Assembly: GCF_000003815.2 (NCBI RefSeq)
Contig: NC_049995.1
Coordinates: forward strand, 16,553,048-16,617,047
Reading direction: 5' to 3'
DNA from: Branchiostoma floridae
Taxonomy: Eukaryota > Chordata > Leptocardii > Amphioxiformes > Branchiostomatidae
DNA: 64,000 nucleotides
In this document: positions 44,764-54,564 of the stretch, one piece after another
Position numbering within the stretch: the first letter of the stretch is position 1
How the letters are laid out: each line of letters begins with the position of its first letter
Made by a program: the position numbers and the translations under genes
The notes under the pieces: generated by a model
What the model was told of the DNA's origin: nothing
The model's input: the letters and a program-made list of their open reading frames with translations, nothing else
Database searches by the model: none

Positions 44764-47709
44764 ATGCCGACCAGTTGTTGTGCGATGAATTGTACTAACC
44801 GGAAGGATAAAGGCAGTAGAAAGAAGTTTTTTTAGAATCCCTGCGGAACCAGGACGAAGGGCTGCATGGCTTAGAGCCTTAAAAAGGTCAGATTTTGAGC
44901 AGGGAAAGAAAAACCCGACCGCGGCGTGGACACCACGAGGCCACGAGAGAGTGTGCAGCGACCATTTCATCTCAGGTTTGTGATCTATATGTTTTATATT
45001 TTGTTGTTGTCCCCCTTGCATAAATACATTTTTCGTGATGTAATAGTGTACTTTTCGTTACACATCTGCGGAAAGCTTAAGTAAGTTTTGTCGCTGATTC
45101 ATGCCATATCAAGGATAGTGAATATTAATGTTACATGTATCAAAGTTTTACAGCGCGTCCACGTGGGAGGGGGGGGGGGGTCTGACTTATAAATAGTGGT
45201 AAAGTATCTGGGATGGACGTATACATATATAGTATACCAGAAGTATAACGTACATCACTTAACTGATTGACGAAGACATCTACAAATGTTTTAAAATGTC
45301 TTTAAAATCATCTACATCTACATGGGAATACCCCCAGATGGCCCCTACTGGAGCATATTGTGTGGGGAGGCCCCCAGCGGGTAGACCTCCACCTTGGTCC
45401 GGACCATTGTGGGATAGTGCAGGGGAAAGAAAGAACCAGACTGTGGAGTTTGATCCACTCACACCGGGATGATCCCCTGCTCTTTTCGATAAGTGTGGTG
45501 GGTTCTTTCAGTTTAACATGCCGAGGTGTGTAGCCGAAGCCAGGTACTCATTTTTCACCTTAGTGAAGTGAGGAAATAGGTGTAAAGTATGGTTTAAGTA
45601 CCTTTCCCAAGGGCACTACAACAAAGTGACCTATCAGGGATTCCAACTCATACTTATCTTTGGATTATGAGTCCTACACCCTAACCACAAGACCAATTGC
45701 CACCTCATTTTAAAATCATGTTTATAATACTGACAAGTTCTTTGCTTCTTGCATTGCAGGGAACCCTTCTAAAGACCCTGCAGATCCAGATTACGTCCCA
45801 AGCTTGTTTAACCTCCCAACCTCAGCAAGTTGCAATCGTTCAAGAAACCCAGTTGCCAAGAAAGATCGGTAGGTAACATTGGGGTTTTCAATGTTTCTTT
45901 ATTGAAATTTGATTTACTGCTCATGCTGTTCATGCAGGCAGGCTGTTCATGCCTGTGTGAAACATTGCTATACTCTACCTCCTTGCCTGAGAAGATGACC
46001 ATGAAAGTTTTACCAAGGATTCAGTTAAATCTCACAAAGATCCTGTAAGTTACTCATGTTAGAGTTTACACCTAGTCAAATGTTTTATATTTCATAACAT
46101 TCACAGCAGTAATCACTAAATGCTATGCTAACAGAATGTATGTAGGAAACAAAGCATGCAACTTTGATTTACAACTTACAACATGCTTCATTGTTTGCAG
46201 GTATATGCGTGCAGCAAAAAGGCTGCGGGTGTCATCAGAGAATGAAGCCCCACCTACATCACTAAATGGTAAGGGCATTACAGAGGGAATAAGAAAAGTG
46301 TCTAATGGATACAATCAGTAATCCTAAACATATAAATTCTTGATCAACAGTTTAATCTATCATTCTTGCTCAACAAGTAAATCTATCACTTGTCACTTAT
46401 TCAACATGAATCACATACCATACACACAAGACTACTTGCTACAAAGTTTATCCGCTTGGTTTTCGGAGTGGGGATATAGATGTGAATCAAGTAGAGAAGC
46501 ATGCAACCTGCATGAGTAAAATATTGAAACAACAATACATACATATGAATCAGAGTTTAGAACATTCAGTTCAGTTCAGATATATGACACTCATAATCAC
46601 ATAGCACTTTCATTGAACTTCGGATTTGCTTTATTTCAGATGAAGAAATGATCGCTGACCCTCCTCCTGAAAGTGTAGAGACTCTGAGAGACCCCCTTCC
46701 TGAAAGTGTAGAGACTCAGAGAGAACAGCTCACAAAAGTACAAGAGGAGAAATGTAAGTTGGAACAGTTTTGCGAGTCCCTTCAAAGTGAAGCTGACAAC
46801 CTTAGGGAAGAACGTGATCACCTTCAAGAACAAATCAAGAAATCATCAACATCAGCCTCCAATCTCACAGATGCAAAATGCAAGCTCTTCACTGGAATAC
46901 CTACTGTTGCACTGTTTATGTTTGTGTTTAGACTTGTTAGTGATTTCATTGCTCCTCTAAAGTCCATGTGTCAGCAGGATCAAATACTCATGACTCTCAT
47001 GAAGTTGAGACTAGGCCTCAAAAATGCTGATCTAGCTTTGAGATTTAGTGTTTCTGCCTCCACAGTTTCAAAAGTCATAAACCGTTGTATTCCAATCTTA
47101 GCTGTCCGACTAAAGTTCCTGATTCATTGGCCGTCCAAGGAAACCGTAAAGCGCAATCTTCCCAAAAAATTTCGGAAAAAAAAATACTCAAACTGTAGAG
47201 TCATCATTGATTGCTCAGAGATTTTCACTGAGAGGCCATACAATTTAAAGACCCGAGCAAAGACCTGGAGTAACTATAAACACCATCATACGTTCAAATT
47301 TCTGGTAGGTATTACACCTTATGGAGCAGTGTCATTTCTGTCCAGTTCCTGGGGTGGAAGAATTTCTGATAAAGACATTACGCTAAAAAGTCGTTTCTAT
47401 AACAAAGTGGAATATGGTGATATGATTATGGCAGATCGGGGATTCACCATTTCTGAGGAACTTGCCCTGAAAGGAGCAACACTAGTTATGCCACCATTTA
47501 CCACAGGAAGGACACAACTCCCGGGGCGTATCGTCCAAGATGCCAGACAGATATCAGCTCTAAGAATTCATGTAGAACGTGCAATTGAAAGAATCAAGAA
47601 CTTCCAAATTCTCAGCCAAATCTGTCCATTAACATTTGCCCCTCTACTCAGTGACAGTGTTGTTATCTGTGCGGCTCTTACAAACTTACTTCCAAAGCTA
47701 ATCAAGTAA
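44764..47709 (+). CDS. THAP-DDE transposase of ISL2EU-type element (one +1 frameshift)
   Basis: Exons are 44764-44975, 45760-45868, 46201-46268 and 46640-47709 (TAA). Without one T in the TTTTTTT run at 44828-44834 the joined frame is 485 codons. As written it stops at codon 24. Exon 1 encodes a C2CH THAP DNA-binding domain (CCAMNC, FRIP, VCSDHF). Exon 2 has the typical PSKDPADPDYVPS linker. Exon 4 has a coiled coil, a helix-turn-helix (DLALRFSVSASTVSKVI) and a DDE_Tnp_4-type nuclease with IIDCSE, ADRGF and HVERAIERIKNF, so the three acidic residues sit near 320, 395 and 442. The protein would cut and join the element ends in the nucleus. Apart from the extra T it looks intact. The T run could be a sequencing error. 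Confidence 0.88.
45330..45705 (-). repeat. tRNA-derived SINE within transposase intron 1
   Basis: On the minus strand TTGGTCTTGTGGTTAGGGTG (A box) and GAGTTGGAATCCC (B-box position) begin the unit, followed by AGTGCCCTTGGGAAAGGTAC and a body containing GGGTTCTTTC and AAAGAGCAGGGGATCATCCC. It is spliced out of the transposase transcript. Confidence 0.6.
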
Positions 47710-47953
47710 TTTTTAATGGCAATGTTGTCTGCACGAGCTGGCCTTTTCTGTATATCAAAATACTGAGATTGAAGGTAAAATGTTAAAGGGACACAAAACA
47801 AATTTTTGGGAAGCCCACTACAATATAATAAGTATACCACAAAGTACAATTCTTACTTGTTTTACATTAGTTTTTTAAAACATGACATAAAACTGTAAAA
47901 TGCCTTCTATTGTTATACTAGTATTTTTAGTATTTCAAACTGTCCAGTAGGAT

Positions 47954-50900
47954 TTAGCATTGACAACAGGGACAGAACCAATGGCCCCTTGGTTTTCTCT
48001 TGATGCCAACACATTTGTAATGGAACCATTCTGACTCACATTCATTGTTATCACACTTTACCATCCTACCATATGCTGGTTTCTGACAAGAACAGTAACG
48101 TTTGTTTGGGTCATCATCTTCCTGGAAAGTCACATCTACTCCAGAGTCTCCACACTGTAACTTGTGGGTCAGTATCTCAGGGATAAGACTGGACTTTACA
48201 AACTGGACACATGTAGACAACATTACATTTAACAGTGACTGGTCCCTTGGAACATTTACTACAACCATGCCTGCATTAGTCCACACTACAAAATCACATG
48301 TTGAGACACCGGTAACCAGCATATGTGTCTGGACTTGGGTGTAATATCTGTGCCCTGTCTTTAGCTTACAATCCTTATCTAAACAGTAGTTGGCATCTGA
48401 TAGACACAGATCTGCAGCAGGATAGATGTCCCTGTACTTGTATGGGCACTTGATCTCAATCACAGTTCTTCCATGGCATGAACACTGTCTCATCCCATCA
48501 GGAGATGCACCTATATATACAACAGTAATGTTCAAATTAGTGGCAAAGTTTCTGATATTTCAAACATGAACATAATGTACTTACTTTTGATACTTGCCAA
48601 ATGCTGCAAATGGCACATATTCACTTGGTACGAATACAGTGCAATTGTTAAAACAAGTACATGTATTTCATTGTTACATCAACAAAATCATAAGTCAATT
48701 AGACATTGTGTAGTTGGTACTCAATTACATGTACTATACTTCATAAGTTTGAAGTAAGAGCCAAAATTAGCTATACCTATGAAGGGAAAATCCTTGTAGA
48801 GAATGAGCCCCACTTCCTCCAATTTCACATCCTTGCAGATGCACAAGGTAGCTTCCAGGTACTGTTGCCTTGCCTTCTCCTCCTGTTTCATCCCCCATTG
48901 TATAGCTGGAACCTGAAAGTGAAATTCCCTATTTAGAATTTCTGACATAGAAAGCACAAATGAATTACATCTCTAATATGACACTATCTCGCATTGACTG
49001 AACATTTAGACTGTCACACTTTGCAGAAATATTTAGACTCCTGGTATTGTTTAAATCCAAATAAAGATCAGAGCTACACTTGCTCTGGGATTATTATGGT
49101 ACATGTTCCAATATACAGGGTAATGTTGTCTCTTTGTGTGCCTTAATTACCTACGAAAAATGGCTTCCTGCAAGTGTACACTGTACTAGTTTTCAGTTAA
49201 CTCACTTGGCTCAAATCCTTGCAGTCATATTGCATGACCTTCCGTACTGCAGTGGTGGGGTTTGATGCATGAAGGACATCATGCATGGATGTAGAAGTCA
49301 CACGACCCTTGCGTTGCTGACGCCATAAAGCAGACTTGGACTGCCCCACTGTAGCTTTGTTGAGGTTTGTGATTTGCTCGGGGTTGCACCGAACATCCTC
49401 AAGGATGCTGTCTACACTAACACTAGTAACAGGGACTTTGGCTGGATGACAAGACCTGTATACCACAGGGGGAAGCGTCTCTGTGTTGACATCTGACTCA
49501 TCTTCTGATGCTGTGTCTGTGTCCTCCTCCTCTTTAATGACAGCACTGGCAGTGGGACACAGCTTCCTCAGTTGTGAGAAAGCAGAAGCGGCCTCTTCTT
49601 CACTGAGTGGTGGCACATCACACTGCGGCTTCCGGCGCGCCTTCTTGATCTGGACTCCATGTTTAGGGTGCGAAAAGTCCATGTCCTCAGCCCTTTGTGG
49701 ATCAACCTGAAAGAAATAATCCACAAAATGAATTATCAATAATATATGTGAGAAAAAGCATTATACAGTGGCCATGTCAGATATTACACTTTACAAAGAG
49801 GAACATCTTAGCCTGCAGTCCAACCTTGTTGTGCTTTAGTTCGCTCCCAAAGGTCGCTACCCCATGGCATTGACGGGGTAGCCACCGTTGGGAGTGGACT
49901 AAAGCACAACAAGGCTGGACTCCAGGCTAGGAACATCTACTATATTGCTGTAAATCTATAGTGTAGTGCTATATATTGTGAATTGGATACATGTAAATGC
50001 CACATGATTTTGTAGAAGCAAAGAAATCCATTCATTAATGTAAGTTATAACAGTCTACTTAGGCAAAAAAATTGTAGACATTGAAAAAAATTCTACTCAA
50101 TTATAATGCCCAAATATGAACAGACCTTATCTTTGTAATATTTGTTCCACACGGCCTTTCTGCTGGTGCATGACGTCCGTTTTTCCTGAAGAGACCTGGA
50201 GGCCTCCACTGCGAACAGCAGTGCAGCCACATGGCTGCAGACCTCTCCCAATCTACATTGAAATATAACAAAAAATGAGTATACATTATAGGTACTATAG
50301 TCAGGAGCAATTTTAGAGTTAATGGTAAAAGGAACGGATAAGTTGGCCAGCTTCACAGTACAATGAAAGATTTGCCTTATCTTCTCATTATGGAAGTCTC
50401 TGTGATATTTGAATATTTCTACTATATACACATTTCTTTTAGCATTATCTACATCTACATGATGATATGTGTTAGTATACTCACTCTCAGGAACTGTTGA
50501 TAACTCCAAATTACCTAGAAAACGAAACACATCAACAAGTAAAACCTGCAACAAGAACATCAACAAGAAGAAATGCATTTGCAACAGGTACAAATACAAC
50601 TGGAAACCATCAAGCACAAGAACATGAACCAAGGAAAAAAATTAAGACAGTTATCTTGCCACATACAAACTGCATGGTCGCTCCTCCCTGGAAATATACG
50701 GAGGAACATTTACAGGTGAGTACTAGTTTGACTTTCATTATTTCTAAAACTGTTTCTTGCCATGGACCTCATCTGACGAGAACACTGTTAGATAAAAATG
50801 TGACTTTTTGGATATGATGGTCAATGCAGTTATATTACCTACCCTGCCATACAAGTGCAGTGAGCTGCCATGACATAACCCTCTTTTTTGGTCAAACACA

Positions 50901-51647
50901 CCCATGGGTTGTGAGGAGTCTCTGTTACTCTCTGTCCTGAAACACAAATGTAACAGAAAAAAAAGATAATACAGTAAATATAAAAACGTATCTGACAGTT
51001 AAATACTAATCACGCATCTCATTCTTCATCTTCAAGAGTTCTCACTACAGGTACATGTAAGTAGAAATATTGTTCCAATGCACTCCAACACCCACCTGGC
51101 ACAACCTTGGCCTTAAGGAAGCAGACCTTCACATTTTTTCCAATAGGGTGGTACCTGCACTCCCTCACATGGCCACTTATAAAGAGATTGTACGCCTCCA
51201 GGGATTTATAGGCTTTCATGGCTTCTCCGTTAAACGGACCTGGAGCCTCGATTAGGTAGGTGTAGATGCACCCATAGTCCGTATCTGGCCAGAGGCTCAA
51301 ATCATCCTTCCAACCTGTATAACATACAAATGATAATAAACATAACGTTACGTAGCCAGAATTTCTAGAGATTAGCAACAAACACATTTACACGTACTCA
51401 TGTTTTTGTAACCTTTATCTGACACAAAAATCTACCTTATCAAAATCTAGAAACACATGTACACATGATCCTCACCTGTCAGACTGTATGGGTCAGGTAG
51501 GCGTACACCGTCACCAGTCACCGCCGAACCAGTCACTTCCGGGTTTGAACTATCGCCGGCGTCTTCGACACTTACCATTAATTTCTCAAAATACCTGGTT
51601 CGGTCATTAGGCTCCAAAGAGCTAATGTAGCTGTTTGAAGAACTCAT
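47954..51647 (-). CDS. SWIM zinc finger-YqaJ exonuclease-PHD protein (second ISL2EU gene), 601 aa
   Basis: Seven exons on the minus strand: 51476-51647 (ATG), 51096-51314, 50843-50936, 50126-50252, 49206-49706, 48777-48912 and 47954-48510 (stop). All borders are GT-AG and phases sum to an uninterrupted 602-codon frame. A SWIM-type zinc finger (CTCMAG...CSHVAALL) is split by intron 3. A YqaJ / lambda-exonuclease-like nuclease runs from about residue 318: GRVTSTSMHDVL, AIQWGMKQEEKARQQYLE, FPFIGASPDG, IEIKCP and YYTQVQTHM, with the catalytic-type D (SPDG) and E-x-K present. A C-terminal PHD finger (CSCQKP...CDNNEC...FHYKC...WFCPCC) ends it. Its role in transposition is unknown. End processing or chromatin targeting are guesses. 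Confidence 0.9.
49809..49929. mobile_element. 121-bp foldback MITE with 9-bp duplication GGAACATCT
   Basis: TAGCCTGCAGTCCAACCTTG at the left is inverted at the right as CAAGGCTGGACTCCAGGCTA. GGAACATCT flanks both ends exactly (49800-49808, 49930-49938). It lies in intron 4 of the YqaJ gene. Confidence 0.9.
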
Positions 51648-52031
51648 ATTGATTAAACGTATTAATTAAACCACATTAGGAACAGAAATATAACAGCCCG
51701 GAACGGATGACAGAAAGCCCGTACGGCGGGAAAATCAAAACAACCGGAAACACATGACGGAAGTCAAGAGGGCAAGGGTCATTTTCTCCCAAAATATTAC
51801 ACAAGAAAAAAAAAAAAAGACTAAGAAGTAGTGAAAAAAATACAAAATCTGAAAAAATCCCATGGATGCGATAAAAACGTGGCTGAAAATGCGCAAATTC
51901 GCGTAAACAGTACGATCTGCTTCCGCGCCGGTATGCTAATTAGTAATCTGATCTCCTAACGCTTTTTGCCTACCAGTCAGCGCTCGTGCGCCGAATACCC
52001 CGGATGTAAACAATAACAGCGATTGCTCGTA

Positions 52032-54513
52032 TTAAAGACGCAGTAAAGAGTAAGGTAACTTGAAGAAGTCACCGTTCCATTCCAACACCAGAATCCCCGC
52101 CCCTGTTCCAAAGAACAAAGCCCCGAACCTGTCGAGCACTATATCGAACCACTGTTCTATTTCGAACACCACGATCGGTACGATCAAGAAGAGTGCTGGT
52201 AGGACAGAAATAGCGGCCGACGCTTCTGTAGGTACTAATACTAACTGACTTTGGTTTAGCTTCTGGGGCTCGGAAATCCTCTTAGGGTTAAGGAATGAAC
52301 CAAAGAAAAAGACATCCAAAGAGTACAGCTGTTTGACGCGAAGCTTCAAGGTGCTTTTTCAAGTAGCTAGTGGTAACGTTAGTGCAATGTGGCTTTGCTT
52401 TGGCCCGCGTTTCTGCTTGGGCTACACAGCTTAATTTGTGTGTCTCTACAGCAGATGGTTAGTTCGCTGGTAGTGATGTGTGTTTAGCTTCCATACTCTT
52501 TTCCAAATGCTGAGTGCTTAAAGCATAGAAAGCAGCATGTAACGTTAACGTTAACATTTTTTAAGTTTTTGGTGTGGCTCGGGACCGACAGAATGCGAAC
52601 ACTTTATACTCACTCGACCATTGCGGTTGACAAAAGAAATAACGTCAAGTAGAAAAATTGCGACATTTGACGGAATACTTAAAATGACCTCTGACCCACC
52701 TGTTGTGAGGGATTCGATCAGGTCGGCCAGATCCTCCATTGCGCATGCCTGGTCATGAACGAACTTCTCAAGTTTCAACCGTTCGTCTCGGTCCTTTTTC
52801 AGCGCCTTCAAAAGATCTGAAATAATGCATGTTTAATTATTTGTGTTATGATTACCTTCTTCTGAAACATCAAACCAATGTCGCCTTATTCGGGATCAAT
52901 ACTGACCAATCAATTTAGAACGTTAACTAACGTTTCACGTGTTTATAACTCTCGCGAGTTTACGTTGTGAAGGGATATGTCATCAGTATTGATCCTGAAA
53001 AAGGCGACAGTGGTCGTTGATGAAAAGCTGTTCCGTGTGTATCTTTGAGTTGGAAGAAGCTTAAAATTGTACCAAGAATTGTGCTAAGAACCCAATGTAG
53101 ACGGCCTAAATTTTAGGCAAAAAAGAAAACCAAGACGGCGGAGTCCTCACTTTGTTGCTCCTTGTGCAGGTTATTGACCTCGTGACGAAGTGCCCGGATG
53201 CAGTTGTGCTCTCCCATCAGGCCATAGCTGATCTCCATCTCACAACCCTGGAAAAACAATCAAACAAATAAATAAGTAAATAAACAACTGATCTCCACAT
53301 CGAAAAACAAACAAATAAGGAAAAATAAACAATTACTTTGTCGCTATTGTTAACTAGTTATCACAGCCTCTAATACTGTGGTAAGAGGCAGTTCACCTGA
53401 TAATGATTGGTCCATGCTATGTTAGCACACATACATAGAAGAATGAAGTCAAGCTACGTAAGAAAATACAAATAGGGAAGTCGAACGCCAGATTGCAATA
53501 AAACCGTTCACAATTGGCGTTTGCAGCATACTTTTGCTAGGCACCCAGTGAATACAATAAAGCAAGCAATCAAAGACGCCAATGTACCGCTAAGCGTTGG
53601 CAGACTCTCTGAATCTACCATTAAGCGCTTCCAGTGCCCTCATATTTACTGTTAGCGATTGTAGGACCCCCACCCCACCCATACAGGCCCTCATAAACGC
53701 ATTCGACCGTACCCTGTTGCAGCTGACAACCCGGTACGAGGTAGGCGCGCGGCACACGGCACATTCTCCAGGCATAACAAACAAATAAATAAACAAACAA
53801 ACGTATACCTTGTTGAAGCTGACGAGGCGATGCTGACAGATCTCGGTATGATCAGGCATCTCCGCACGAGGCAGCCGTACGGCACACGGCTTGTTATTCA
53901 ATCAAACAAACAAACAAACGTACCTTGTTACAGCTGACGAGGCGATGCTGACAGATCTCGGTATGGTCCGGTATCTCTGCCCGCGGTAGCCGCACGGCAC
54001 ACGGCTTGTTCTCCAGACAAACAAACAAACAAACAGACAAACAAACGTACCTTGTTGCCGCTGACGAGGCGGTGCTGACAGATCTCGGTATGATCAGACA
54101 TCTCTGCCCGCGGTAGCCGTACGGCACACGGCTTGTTCTCCAGACAAACAAACAGACAAACAAACAATCATACCTTGTTGCAGCTGACGAGGCGATGCTG
54201 ACAGATCTCGGTATGGTCCGGCATCTCAGCGCGAGGTAGCCGTACGGCACACGGCTTGTTCGGGCAGACCACAGTCACAAACTCGCACTCTTCGATATGG
54301 GCATCCCTCTGAAGAAACGACAAATATACAAGCTTTGTGAAAATGCCGTGGCTCTCTTTAGTTCTGATATAGACAGAAGGGCCGTGCGTTAGTGTGGGCG
54401 TCGTATGTGGCGTAGCTAGTTAAGTGTTGGCTCGAAACAGTAGGCTCGGGTGATTGCCGCAGACTCGTCGTCCGAGCATTTTCGCGAAATGTGACAGGGG
54501 TATAAGGACGCGG

Positions 54514-54564
<51 letters not shown>

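Larger units (their letters stand above)
44683..51975. mobile_element. Complete two-gene ISL2EU-type DNA transposon, 7.3 kb
   Basis: The ends are perfect 15-bp inverted repeats, TGGTAGGCAAAAAGC at 44683-44697 and its inverse at 51961-51975. Inside are two convergent multi-exon genes: a THAP-DDE transposase (+) and a SWIM-YqaJ-PHD protein (-). From memory, this pairing of a DDE transposase with a YqaJ-type nuclease protein is the hallmark of the ISL2EU (formerly IS4EU) superfamily. The outer dinucleotides are AT/AG if the repeat is taken as GGTAGG..., so no clear target duplication is seen. A 16-bp-stem hairpin (44700-44715 with 44727-44742) lies just inside the left end. A tRNA-derived SINE (45330-45705) and a foldback MITE (49809-49929) have inserted within its introns, so the copy is not brand new. 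Confidence 0.85.
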
